DNA from: Aquimarina acroporae
GTDB taxonomy: Bacteria; Bacteroidota; Bacteroidia; Flavobacteriales; Flavobacteriaceae
NCBI RefSeq assembly: GCF_023195925.1
Contig: NZ_JALPRE010000001.1
Location: 682,001 to 746,000, forward strand
Length of the DNA stretch: 64,000 bases
Direction: 5' to 3'
Positions 45,063 through 54,080 of the stretch are shown piece after piece (the stretch's first letter is position 1; each line of letters starts with the position of its first letter). Position numbers and translations under genes: made by a program. The notes below the pieces were generated by a model that was given only the letters and a program-made list of their open reading frames with translations, ran no database searches and was not told the origin of the DNA.

Positions 45063-45089
45063 TATAATTACGGTTTTGCCGTAATTATA
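45063..45089. promoter_or_regulatory. Perfect 11-bp inverted repeat with promoter element in its loop
   Basis: TATAATTACGG at 45063-45073 pairs with CCGTAATTATA at 45079-45089 around a TTTTG loop. That loop could be the -33 element for the plus-strand kinase gene, with a -7-like TATTGTTTG near 45097. It lies between the divergent Crp and histidine kinase genes and has no T-tail, so an operator is likelier than a terminator. Confidence 0.45.
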
Positions 45090-45195
45090 ATTTAACTATT
45101 GTTTGTAGCTTTAAGGGGCTTAAAAAAAGATAAAACATTACGTGTATGCTTCATCAAACAGAGCCAATAATCAATCCGATTTAATATTGGGTTTT

Positions 45196-47070
45196 ATGGA
45201 TGCAATAAACTTTTATCAAATATCAATTTTCCTGTTGCAGGGTCTTATAGTAGCGTCGTTAATTCTACTACTATTTCGGCTTAGGACAACCATGGGTATG
45301 GGGTTGCTATTTGCCTCAATGGGGCTTTTCCAATTTATTCAGGTTTTCTTTGCCAGTACATTGTACTTCGAAGTTTCAGAAACCTTGGTAGTATCCCCCG
45401 GATCGTCGGTACTATTTGCAGGGACCCTTTTTGCAGTATTGCTAACTTATATTAAAGAAGATGCTGTAACAACCAGAAGATTAATTTATGCTCTTGTAAT
45501 TGCTAATCTTGTTCTATGTTTCCTGCTGCTTTCTTTTCGACTAAATATAGAAGGGGCATATAGTTATAATCCTTTCGATGTTTCTACAGAGTTCTTTTAC
45601 ACTAATGTTTTTGTACTTTTTGTAGGTACAGGAATTTTGTTTATTGATTCTATACTTATCATTTTTATTTTCGAATTTATTTCGAAACATATTTCCAAAC
45701 TTTTTTTTAGAATATTGATTACCATGACCATTGTGCTAAGCTTTGATGCAATATTCTTTACTATTGGATCTTTTTGGTTCTTTGAGGATATAGAACGTAT
45801 CTTGTATTCGGGCTTAGTTTCAAAGGTATTCATGGGCATATTCTACACCATTATTTTTACGATCTATCTAAAATATTTCGAAAAGGAAACTTTCAAATCG
45901 AATCATCATAGTTTTAAAGACATATATCATTCGCTCACCTATAAACAAAAGTTCGAAGTTGCAGAAAAAGCTATCCAACTTACTGAAAGCAGATATCACA
46001 CGCTAACTAATCTGGTTCCAGTAGGAATTTTTATGACTAAAGCCAATGGAAAAACCACATTTGTAAACCCTCAATGGTGTCGTATATCTGGTATATCTCA
46101 AGAAGAAGCCTTAAATGACGGGTGGTTAAGTGCAGTGCATCCTGATGATAGAAAAAAACTAAAAAAAGGGTGGTATGACGCTTCAGGGAACAGCGAAGGC
46201 TCTGATGCAGAGTATAGATTTCAAAAAACTGATGGTTCGATCACATGGGTATTAGGACAAGCAATACCTGAATATAATGACAAACAAGAAGTAATTGGTT
46301 ATGTAGGAACAATAACCGAAATTACTGAAATAAAGTTGTATGAAATTGAACTCAATAAACTTAAAGATAAGGCTGAAGAAAGCGACCGGTTAAAATCTGC
46401 CTTTTTGGCTAATATGAGTCACGAAATTCGAACTCCTATGAATGGAATTCTAGGTTTAGCAGAACTTCTTAAGGAACCCAAACTTTCTGGAGATGAACAA
46501 CAACTATATTTAAATCTTATTAAAGAAAGTGGAGCCAGAATGTTGAATATAATTAAGGATATAATTGACATTTCACGTATTGAAGCTAATCAAGTTAAAG
46601 TCTATGAAGATGAAGTTGACATAAATAAAGAAACCGAATATCTATTACATTTTTTCAAACCAGAAACCGATAAAAAAAATATCAAGTTAATTTTGGACAA
46701 CGGATTAAAAAACTCTGAAGCCATTATTAAAACTGACAAAGAGAAATTTAATGCTGTACTTACCAACCTAGTTAAAAATGCTATTAAATATACCAATAAA
46801 GGTAAAATTGAATTTGGGTATAAATTGAAAGGTGACTTCCTTAAGTTTTATGTAAAAGATACTGGTATAGGTATTCCTAAAAACCGACAACAAGCGATAT
46901 TTGACAGGTTTGTTCAAGCAGATTTAGAAGACCGATATGCCCTTGAAGGTGCAGGTATAGGTTTATCTATAGCTAAGGCTTATGTAGAAATGCTCCAGGG
47001 TGAAATATGGCTAGAAAGTAAAAAAGACAAAGGATCTACCTTCTATTTTACAATGCCATATATTCAATAA
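45196..47070 (+). CDS. Membrane PAS sensor histidine kinase
   Basis: The protein has about seven N-terminal membrane helices (ISIFLLQGLIVASLILLLF onward, to about residue 235). A PAS/PAC domain follows (SRYHTLTNLVPVGIFMTKA, then DGWLSAVHPDDRKKL). The HisKA domain has the phosphorylated His in FLANMSHEIRTPMNGILG. The HATPase domain has N-box LTNLVKNAIKYT and G boxes DTGIGIP and GAGIGLSIA. No receiver domain or response regulator is adjacent. An in-frame GTG at 45142 gives 18 more residues; I prefer the ATG at 45196 because it starts directly before the first hydrophobic helix. Confidence 0.85.
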   Translation: MDAINFYQISIFLLQGLIVASLILLLFRLRTTMGMGLLFASMGLFQFIQVFFASTLYFEVSETLVVSPGSSVLFAGTLFAVLLTYIKEDAVTTRRLIYALVIANLVLCFLLLSFRLNIEGAYSYNPFDVSTEFFYTNVFVLFVGTGILFIDSILIIFIFEFISKHISKLFFRILITMTIVLSFDAIFFTIGSFWFFEDIERILYSGLVSKVFMGIFYTIIFTIYLKYFEKETFKSNHHSFKDIYHSLTYKQKFEVAEKAIQLTESRYHTLTNLVPVGIFMTKANGKTTFVNPQWCRISGISQEEALNDGWLSAVHPDDRKKLKKGWYDASGNSEGSDAEYRFQKTDGSITWVLGQAIPEYNDKQEVIGYVGTITEITEIKLYEIELNKLKDKAEESDRLKSAFLANMSHEIRTPMNGILGLAELLKEPKLSGDEQQLYLNLIKESGARMLNIIKDIIDISRIEANQVKVYEDEVDINKETEYLLHFFKPETDKKNIKLILDNGLKNSEAIIKTDKEKFNAVLTNLVKNAIKYTNKGKIEFGYKLKGDFLKFYVKDTGIGIPKNRQQAIFDRFVQADLEDRYALEGAGIGLSIAKAYVEMLQGEIWLESKKDKGSTFYFTMPYIQ

Positions 47071-47162
47071 CCAATTGAGTACCCATTTTTAATCCAATTA
47101 AGATATATTTGGTAAGATCAAAAATGATTACTTTTAAAACCTACAATAAATAATAAAATTTA

Positions 47163-47642
47163 ATGACCAACGAACAGGAAGAGTTAATCACAAATTGGAT
47201 AGAAGATGCTCAAATTTTATTGACTTGCCATTTATCTATGGCGGAGTCTACGCGTAGAAAACATAGAAATATTGGTATATTATCAGCAGTTTTATCGGCG
47301 ATAGTTGGATCCAGTATTTTTGCCTCTTTGGGACAAGACAACACCGACAGAACATTGGTAGTGTTAACAGGACTAATAAGTCTTATCGCAACTATTCTAA
47401 CCAGTGTTCTTGCTTTCTTAAAACTTCCTGAAATTGCTAATCAATACCATAATTCTGGCAATGATTATGCTGCTATTCGCAAAGAACTTGAGTTCTTGTT
47501 ATTATTCAAGACCGATGACAATAAACAGGTCGAAAATGAAATTAAACGATTAAAAATTAAATGGGATGATATTCGTAAAAACTCTATTCCCATTTCTATT
47601 AAAACCATAGAAAAATTCAACAAAGAAAGTAAGAATTCTTAG
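47163..47642 (+). CDS. SLATT-type two-helix membrane protein
   Basis: A 159-residue protein. A short helical head (ELITNWIEDAQILLTCHLSM) comes before two hydrophobic helices (IGILSAVLSAIVGSSIFASL and TLVVLTGLISLIATILTSVL), then a cytosolic coiled tail (YAAIRKELEFLLLF). This matches the SLATT domain layout, proposed to form pores and often encoded beside nucleotide-signalling or defence genes. Here no such partner is adjacent; the neighbours are a histidine kinase and murA. The role is open. Confidence 0.75.
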   Translation: MTNEQEELITNWIEDAQILLTCHLSMAESTRRKHRNIGILSAVLSAIVGSSIFASLGQDNTDRTLVVLTGLISLIATILTSVLAFLKLPEIANQYHNSGNDYAAIRKELEFLLLFKTDDNKQVENEIKRLKIKWDDIRKNSIPISIKTIEKFNKESKNS

Positions 47643-47649
47643 ATCATAA

Positions 47650-47677
47650 AAAAACCTCTCCAGTACGAGAGGTTTTT
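47650..47677. terminator. Bidirectional Rho-independent terminator
   Basis: CCTCTC (47655-47660) pairs with GAGAGG (47667-47672) around CAGTAC, with A-run and T-run flanks. It lies between convergent SLATT and murA genes. Confidence 0.85.
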
Positions 47678-47699
47678 ATTTTTTATATAAATAGATTTC

Positions 47700-49013
47700 T
47701 TACGCCGTTCTTATAATTTTAGCTCCAATAGCCCTTAGGCGGTCATCTATATCTTCATATCCTCTATCGATCTGTTCTATATTATGTATTGTCGATGTTC
47801 CTTTGGCGCTCAATGCTGCAATTAACAATGAAATCCCAGCCCTAATATCAGGAGAAACCATGGTGGTCGCTTTTAGAGTAGACTTAAAATCGTGACCAAT
47901 AATCGTAGCACGATGAGGGTCGCATAATATAATCTTTGCTCCCATATCAATAAGTTTATCTACAAAGAACAAGCGACTCTCAAACATCTTTTGGTGCACC
48001 ATTACTTCACCTCTTGCCTGAGTAGCAACAACAAGTACAATACTCAATAGGTCTGGTGTAAATCCAGGCCAAGGCGCATCAGCAATTGTCATAAAAGAGC
48101 CATCTATATAACTTTCTATCTGATAACCATTGGTATGAGCTGGAATATAAATGTCATCTCCCTTTTTCTCAACAGTAATTCCTAATTTCCTAAAAGTATT
48201 CGGTATAATCCCTAAATTTTCCCAACTTACATTTTTGATAGTAATTTCACTTTTGGTCATCGCGGCTAAACCAATCCAAGAACCAATTTCAATCATATCA
48301 GGAAGAATTCTATGTTCACATCCACCTAAAGATTCAACACCTTCGATTGTTAACAAATTAGAACCTACACCCGCAATTTTCGCTCCCATAGAATTGAGCA
48401 TCTTGCATAATTGCTGTAAATAAGGTTCACAAGCCGCATTATAAATGGTAGTAGTTCCTTTAGCCAGGACTGCAGCCATAACTATATTTGCCGTTCCTGT
48501 AACCGAAGCCTCATCTAGTAACATATAAGTTCCAGTAAGTCCTTCTGGAGCTTCAACACCGTAAAACCTTTCTTCTTTATTATATCTAAATTTAGCTCCA
48601 AGATTAATAAAACCTTCGAAGTGTGTATCTAAACGTCTTCTTCCAATTTTATCACCTCCAGGGCGAGGAATATATCCTTTTCCGAATCTTGCCAATAAGG
48701 GCCCCACAATCATGATGGAACCTCTTAAACCACTTCCTTCCTTCTTAAACTGTTCGCTTTCTAAATAATCTAGGTTTAATTCATCACTTTTAAAAGAATA
48801 AGTTCCTTTATCTAGCTTTTGGATTTTTACTCCAAGATTTCTTAAAATTTCGATAAGTTTATTTACATCTCTAATATCAGGAATGTTCGAAATTGTAACG
48901 TTTTCAGGTGTTAACAATACCGCACAAAGAATCTGAAGAGCTTCATTTTTGGCTCCTTGAGGGGTTATTTCCCCTTTGAGCTGATGCCCCCCTTCTATTT
49001 GAAAAGTACCCAT
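47700..49013 (-). CDS. murA: UDP-N-acetylglucosamine 1-carboxyvinyltransferase
   Basis: The 437-residue enzyme catalyses the first committed step of peptidoglycan synthesis, adding enolpyruvate to UDP-GlcNAc. Catalytic Lys22-Asn23 are in GAKNEALQILC. The active-site loop reads RPGGDKIGRRRLD, where Asp121 stands in place of the Cys115 that fosfomycin alkylates in E. coli (PGGCTIGARP). Codon GAT (48651-48653, complement) confirms the Asp. MurA with Asp here is active but not inhibited by fosfomycin in other organisms. The DUF4290 gene lies 48 nt upstream in the same direction. Confidence 0.95.
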   Translation of the reverse strand: MGTFQIEGGHQLKGEITPQGAKNEALQILCAVLLTPENVTISNIPDIRDVNKLIEILRNLGVKIQKLDKGTYSFKSDELNLDYLESEQFKKEGSGLRGSIMIVGPLLARFGKGYIPRPGGDKIGRRRLDTHFEGFINLGAKFRYNKEERFYGVEAPEGLTGTYMLLDEASVTGTANIVMAAVLAKGTTTIYNAACEPYLQQLCKMLNSMGAKIAGVGSNLLTIEGVESLGGCEHRILPDMIEIGSWIGLAAMTKSEITIKNVSWENLGIIPNTFRKLGITVEKKGDDIYIPAHTNGYQIESYIDGSFMTIADAPWPGFTPDLLSIVLVVATQARGEVMVHQKMFESRLFFVDKLIDMGAKIILCDPHRATIIGHDFKSTLKATTMVSPDIRAGISLLIAALSAKGTSTIHNIEQIDRGYEDIDDRLRAIGAKIIRTA

Positions 49014-49061
49014 GTAATTATTAATCGTTTGTGGTTAGTTAATGCTGTGGTTGGTATAATT

Positions 49062-49700
49062 TTAGTAACGCTTTTTACCTCTACCTCGATAGTTCTTTTT
49101 GCTACCTCCGGTGTGTTTTTTCTTCTTACCTCTAATTAGATTTGAAGAATCTGTAAGATCTTCTGAACCATTTTTGAGGTTTATTTTACCATCACTTAAT
49201 TCAAAAAGATGATCAAAAATCACACTATCTTCCACGGTATCTTTGTTCCAATTTAAATAGCACTTTTTCATATGATTCGCAATCGTATACGTAAGTGCTG
49301 TTTTAAGATCTCCTTCTTCCCACCCGTTGGCTACATCAATCATTCGTTTGATATTATTTCCATAAAAACGGTATTTCGGAAAATTTTGTGGATATTCTAG
49401 AGGCTCTGGTCGCTCCTGAAGTTTTTCTTTTGTAAGTACGGGAAACGGCGTGTCTGCATCTAATTTAAAGTCACTCATTATAAATAGTTGATCCCAAAGC
49501 TTATGCTGAAACTCTGGCACATCTCGTAAATGAGGCTGTAAATTACCCATTACTGCGATAATTGACTTTGCAACTTTATTTCTTTCTTCTCTGTCTTCAA
49601 TAGTCACTGTATGATTAATCATCTTTTGAAGATGACGACCATATTCAGGTATAATGAGCTTTTCACGCTCGGTGTTATATTCTAAATTGTTAATATCCAT
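49062..49700 (-). CDS. DUF4290 protein, 212 aa
   Basis: A soluble protein of the DUF4290 family typical of Bacteroidota: IPEYGRHLQKMINHTVTIED, AVMGNLQPHLRDVPEFQHKL and MIDVANGWEEGDLKTAL are its blocks. The C-terminal 25 residues are very basic (GKKKKHTGGSKKNYRGRGKK), hinting at RNA or ribosome contact. The function is unknown. It is conserved just upstream of murA, which suggests co-expression. Confidence 0.85.
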   Translation of the reverse strand: MDINNLEYNTEREKLIIPEYGRHLQKMINHTVTIEDREERNKVAKSIIAVMGNLQPHLRDVPEFQHKLWDQLFIMSDFKLDADTPFPVLTKEKLQERPEPLEYPQNFPKYRFYGNNIKRMIDVANGWEEGDLKTALTYTIANHMKKCYLNWNKDTVEDSVIFDHLFELSDGKINLKNGSEDLTDSSNLIRGKKKKHTGGSKKNYRGRGKKRY

Positions 49701-49879
49701 AAAATGTAAAAAATAATAGTGAAGTTATTCCCTCTCTTTTGAAGTAAAAAATAATTCGTTTCGCAAAATACTAAAATAAAATAAGTATGCTTAATTTTAA
49801 ACGTAAAATAAAATCGCTTAGTATAAACTACAATTAAAGCGATACATCGATGTAAAACTCAAAAAAATATTATTAATTT

Positions 49880-50164
49880 CTATAGAGAAATAACTCCCTC
49901 AACCTTTGTTGTTACTTCCTGATATTTTTCGATGACGTGATCAGGATTTTTCATTCTAACATTGATAGATACACTTGTATATTTACCATTTTTAGACTGT
50001 TTCTTGGTAATTACTGCCCCTAAATTATCAAAAATATTTTCGATTTGTTCGATTTTAGATTGATCTGTAGGAACAATGAATTTATATAAATAAGTTGTTG
50101 GCCAAAGTGCAGTATCTGCTAATTGTGCTCTTAATTTTTTATAAAACTCTTCTGATTCACTCAT
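49880..50164 (-). CDS. DUF493 (YbeD-like) protein, 94 aa
   Basis: A small ACT-like fold protein: LWPTTYLYKFIVPTDQSKIE, LGAVITKKQSKNGKYTSVSI, NVRMKNPDHVIEKYQEV. E. coli YbeD is the best-studied relative and is linked to lipoate metabolism by gene position, without proven function. The start is ATG at 50164 (MSESEEFYKK); an in-frame TTG four codons earlier is less likely. Confidence 0.85.
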   Translation of the reverse strand: MSESEEFYKKLRAQLADTALWPTTYLYKFIVPTDQSKIEQIENIFDNLGAVITKKQSKNGKYTSVSINVRMKNPDHVIEKYQEVTTKVEGVISL

Positions 50165-50238
50165 ATTCTTATTCAAGCAAAATTTAGGCCAAAGATAAGA
50201 GTTCTGATTTACAAAAGCGAGAGGGGAAATACAATTAT

Positions 50239-50856
50239 TTACTCTTGAAATTCTTTATTTATCAATTCTTCATATTCTTTCTTAGTATCTATGTCCTTTG
50301 CCTTATCCCCTGCATTAACAGCAACAATATTTGGAAGATTATTTTTTATGATATATCGAGCACCATAATCATCTTGTAAACTTCTTAATTCATCAAACAT
50401 CACCTTAGAAAAAATAGCAGGAACTCCGTTTTTTCCTTCGAACCCAGAGACTACTATTGGCGCTTTGGTATCACAATATTTGTCGATTATCAAACTTAAA
50501 TGAGAAGCATCTAGTAATGGTTGATCTACCAAAGAAATAAGAACTGCCTCATACAAAGGATCATACCCAGAAATCTTTTCTACTCCCAAACTTATAGAAC
50601 CACCCATACCTTTCTGCCAATCTGTATTATGAATTACGGAAACAGAGAAACTATTAACCTCTTCGGAAATTAAATCGAAATTAGCCCCTAATACAACAAA
50701 AGTATCTACTCTTTTACAAGAAAAAGACTGTTGTATCGCATGGCCAATTAATGTAGTTTGTCCCCAAGGCAGCAATTGCTTTGGAACTTCCATTCGACTA
50801 GAGGAACCCGCTGCAAGTATAAGATGAGCAATAGTATTTGTTGATTGGTTAGACAT
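50239..50856 (-). CDS. Molybdenum-cofactor nucleotidyltransferase (MocA-like)
   Basis: A 205-residue GT-A fold nucleotidyltransferase. The nucleotide loop is LILAAGSSSRMEVPKQLLPW, and SLVDQPLLDASHLS contains the metal-binding Asp. Such proteins attach CMP to molybdopterin for xanthine-oxidase-family enzymes. It is the last gene of the molybdenum hydroxylase operon and overlaps the XdhC-like gene by 8 nt. The preferred start is ATG at 50856 (MSNQSTN); a start at 50883 would add nine residues within the previous gene. Confidence 0.87.
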   Translation of the reverse strand: MSNQSTNTIAHLILAAGSSSRMEVPKQLLPWGQTTLIGHAIQQSFSCKRVDTFVVLGANFDLISEEVNSFSVSVIHNTDWQKGMGGSISLGVEKISGYDPLYEAVLISLVDQPLLDASHLSLIIDKYCDTKAPIVVSGFEGKNGVPAIFSKVMFDELRSLQDDYGARYIIKNNLPNIVAVNAGDKAKDIDTKKEYEELINKEFQE

Positions 50857-51898
50857 GAATACTCTTCCTATTAACATCATCATGAATTGCCCCTTTTTTA
50901 TCTTGAAGAGGAATAGGATTCTGATTTCGGATCACCGATAATATTTCTGCAATTATTGAGATAGCTATTTCTTGAGGGGTTTCGGCTCCCAGGTTTAAAC
51001 CTGCTGGACCATGAATACAATCTATAAACTCATCATTTACATCGGGATGATATTCTATAAAGGCTGAAAGTAGCTTTTCTCTTCTTCTGGCCGGACCTAA
51101 TAATCCGATGTAGATAGGTTGAAGATTCCTTATAGACTGAAGATATAGTAAATCTCTAGCAAAATTATGCGTCATTAATATAACCGCGGTTTGATCATCC
51201 ACATTAGGCAACTGTAGATCTTCAGGGGAACTTGATATAAGTTTATTTGCTCCAGGAAAATCTTCCAATTGCATTGTGCTTTTCTCTGAACATACTACCT
51301 CTACCTCCCATCCTGTTGAAGAAGCTAATCGACAAAGTTGTGTTGCATCATGTTCTGAGCCAATAATTATCAATCTAAAACATGGTTTCATTTCTCTACT
51401 AAAATTCAATAACACATCGTCATTAATTTTTAGATCAGTAGCATAGTTAAAAGTAAATTCCTGTCCGTTCTCAAAAACAATCAAAGAACCTATATTACAA
51501 TCCTTTTGGGAGTTCTTTGTATAGAAAGATGTTAAGGTAAAAGGTACTCTGCAGGTGAGATGTTCTTGTATATGTTCTATCACTACATTTTCAATATCTA
51601 AACGCTCTATCAATATATATAATAAGCCCTCACAACCTAATCGATATTTCCCATCGTAGGTCATTATTTTTGGTATTCCAGATTCAAAAACAGATTGGGC
51701 TTGTCTAAGAACCTCTTTCTCAACACACCCCCCACTTACAGCTCCTACTGCTTTACCATTTTCCAGAATTAACATCCCTACTCCTGGTCTTCTATATGAT
51801 GACCCTTCTACATCAACTACAGTAGCCATTACAGCAGGAATACCCTGCTGCTTAGCCACCCAGTATGTTTGTATAATCTCCTTAAATTCGTGTGTCAT
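50849..51898 (-). CDS. XdhC-like molybdenum hydroxylase maturation protein
   Basis: A 349-residue chaperone-like protein. The N-terminal XdhC domain has VEGSSYRRPGVGMLI and VGAVSGGCVEKEV; the C-terminal half is a Rossmann-like domain with RLIIIGSEHDATQLCRLA, and GLLGPARRREKLL and IHGPAGLNLGAETPQEIAIS follow. In Rhodobacter, XdhC binds the molybdenum cofactor, supports its sulfuration and inserts it into xanthine dehydrogenase. The gene follows the catalytic subunit by 9 nt. Confidence 0.88.
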   Translation of the reverse strand: MTHEFKEIIQTYWVAKQQGIPAVMATVVDVEGSSYRRPGVGMLILENGKAVGAVSGGCVEKEVLRQAQSVFESGIPKIMTYDGKYRLGCEGLLYILIERLDIENVVIEHIQEHLTCRVPFTLTSFYTKNSQKDCNIGSLIVFENGQEFTFNYATDLKINDDVLLNFSREMKPCFRLIIIGSEHDATQLCRLASSTGWEVEVVCSEKSTMQLEDFPGANKLISSSPEDLQLPNVDDQTAVILMTHNFARDLLYLQSIRNLQPIYIGLLGPARRREKLLSAFIEYHPDVNDEFIDCIHGPAGLNLGAETPQEIAISIIAEILSVIRNQNPIPLQDKKGAIHDDVNRKSIHV

Positions 51899-51907
51899 AT
51901 ATTTTCT

Positions 51908-54061
51908 TTAACCTAAAGGAGCTTTGGCCTTCATATGTTTAATAAAAGGCTGTTTGTATAATCTTATTCCTTTTGCAGCCTTTATGGCATTTGCAACAGC
52001 AGCACCAGCAGGAGGTAACGTTGGTTCACCTAATCCCGTAGGAGCTATGTCACTTTCTATAAAATGCGTTTCTACAACAGGAGTTTCGTTAATACGTATT
52101 AGGCGATACGTATTAAAGTTTTTATCCTGAGGTTCTCCATTTTTAAAAGAAAAATCACCATACATGGCGTGTCCAATGCCATCGATAACACCACCTTCTA
52201 TTTGATTTTTTGCTCCCAATGGGTTAACCACGATTCCGCAGTCTACTATACATGTCACCTTTTTTACAACCGGAACATCATTCTCCAATACCACATCGGC
52301 AACTTCGGCAACGTGAGTATTATGACAATAATAGGCACTGAAACCTTGATATACGCCTTCTTCTGTCTTACCCCATCCAGATTTTTCAACAGCCACATTA
52401 ATAACCTTCTCCAATCGTTCGGGAGAGTATTGAATTCTTTCGTCTGTGTTTCCTTTTACCTTTTGTAGTAAATCTAATCGAAGTTTAATTCTATCTACTT
52501 CGAGTATTTCTGCTAACTCATCGAAGAAACTTTGCTCTGCAAAAGATAAAAAGTTGGTATATGGAGCTCTCCAGGCTCCAGTAGTAATCTTACTGGTATA
52601 ATTTGCAACGTCTACCTGATAATTTTCTATAGCTCCCGCCGGGAAAAAATTAGGAATCAATCCGTACATATTAGAATTAACAGAAGCTTCTTTAAGATGG
52701 TATCCTGTAATCTTTTTATCTTTTATAGAAGCACTTATTTTATACTTTATAGAAGGTCTATAAATACCTGCTCCCATATCATCTTCTCGAGAGTACACCA
52801 ATTTTACTGGCTTTTTAGCAAGCTTAGAAATTTCGGCTACTTCTAAAGCAAAATCACCATACAGTCTTCTTCCAAAACCTCCTCCCATTCTTGTCATTTC
52901 GACAGATACTTGTTCTGGGTCTCTTTCTAACAACTCTGCAACTCTTCTTGCTGTTCCAGCAGGTGTTTGTATAGGCCCTACTAAACGTACTTTCTCTGCT
53001 GTAACATCTGCGAAGAAATTCATGGGTTCCATACAATTATGTGGTAAAAACGGAGATTCATAAGTGCGCTCCACCACTTCATCGGCTTCAGCAAATGCTT
53101 TTTTAACATCTCCATCGGCCCGCATGGTATTAAACTCTGTTCCGTTTAACAAATCGGTGAGTATTTTGTCATGCCCTTCGGTATTTTCTAAAGCTTCATC
53201 AGATTCCCAGTTAGCTTTCAAAGCTTTTTTGCCTTTCATGGCAGTCCATGTATCTTTAGCCAAAACAGCAACCTTGTCTCCAAATCTTATCACATCATGA
53301 ACTCCAGGTATTGCTTTTGCCTCTGTAGCATCAAAATCTTTTAAAGTATTTCCAAATGCCGGAGGCCTCATCACGACGGCATAAACCATTCCTTCCTCTT
53401 TATAATCCAAACCAAAAAGAGGTTTCCCGGTAATAATTTTATCGATATCTACATTATTGGCATCTGAACCAATAATTTTAAAGTCTTTCGGGTTTTTAAG
53501 AGTTATATTTTCGGGAACATCAAGATTTGCAGCTTCTTTCACCACTTCTCCATATCCTAATTTATCTCCGTTGGCATTGCTAATAATACCATTGTTGGTT
53601 GTGCAGGTAGAAGGATCTACTCCCCATCTCGCTGCCGCGGCATTGATTAGCATTTGTCTTGCAGTAGCACCGGTTTGACGAAGAGGCTCCCAACCATGAC
53701 GCAGTGACTGACTTCCTCCTGCCACTTGTCTGGTAAAGTTTTTGGTATCTAATGCCCCTTGCACCACATGAACGTTATCCCAAGCTACATCAAGTTCTTC
53801 GGCAATAAGCATAGGCATAGAAGTCTTTACTCCTTGTCCAATTTCTGGGTTTGGAGAAAATATAGTTACCATACCGTTATCTGCTATTTTAATGAATGCA
53901 TTAAAATCATTAAAGTTTAATTGAGAAATATCAACTGGTGGAGCAGCTTCAGGTTTACAGGCTTGGAACAGATTAAAACTAATTAGCATACCGCCCCCAG
54001 CCAATGCCGAAGTTTTTATAAAGGACCTTCTACTAAATGAAGGTGATTGTATTTGTTTCAT
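51908..54061 (-). CDS. Molybdopterin-binding subunit of a xanthine-oxidase-family hydroxylase, Tat-exported
   Basis: A 717-residue catalytic subunit. It starts with a twin-arginine signal SRRSFIKTSALAGG and a possible lipobox Cys (FNLFQAC), so it would be periplasmic and perhaps lipid-anchored. Conserved segments include GGSQSLRHGW, MGGGFGRRLYGDFALEVAEI, the active-site Glu in PTGLGEPTLPPAGAAVANA, and PFLPHNCMEPMNFFAD. This matches the isoquinoline 1-oxidoreductase / aldehyde oxidase large-subunit type (IorB-like) with two domain halves in one chain. The substrate is unknown; a small iron-sulfur subunit precedes it. Confidence 0.9.
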   Translation of the reverse strand: MKQIQSPSFSRRSFIKTSALAGGGMLISFNLFQACKPEAAPPVDISQLNFNDFNAFIKIADNGMVTIFSPNPEIGQGVKTSMPMLIAEELDVAWDNVHVVQGALDTKNFTRQVAGGSQSLRHGWEPLRQTGATARQMLINAAAARWGVDPSTCTTNNGIISNANGDKLGYGEVVKEAANLDVPENITLKNPKDFKIIGSDANNVDIDKIITGKPLFGLDYKEEGMVYAVVMRPPAFGNTLKDFDATEAKAIPGVHDVIRFGDKVAVLAKDTWTAMKGKKALKANWESDEALENTEGHDKILTDLLNGTEFNTMRADGDVKKAFAEADEVVERTYESPFLPHNCMEPMNFFADVTAEKVRLVGPIQTPAGTARRVAELLERDPEQVSVEMTRMGGGFGRRLYGDFALEVAEISKLAKKPVKLVYSREDDMGAGIYRPSIKYKISASIKDKKITGYHLKEASVNSNMYGLIPNFFPAGAIENYQVDVANYTSKITTGAWRAPYTNFLSFAEQSFFDELAEILEVDRIKLRLDLLQKVKGNTDERIQYSPERLEKVINVAVEKSGWGKTEEGVYQGFSAYYCHNTHVAEVADVVLENDVPVVKKVTCIVDCGIVVNPLGAKNQIEGGVIDGIGHAMYGDFSFKNGEPQDKNFNTYRLIRINETPVVETHFIESDIAPTGLGEPTLPPAGAAVANAIKAAKGIRLYKQPFIKHMKAKAPLG

Positions 54062-54080
54062 TTTAATAAGTTTAGGTAAG

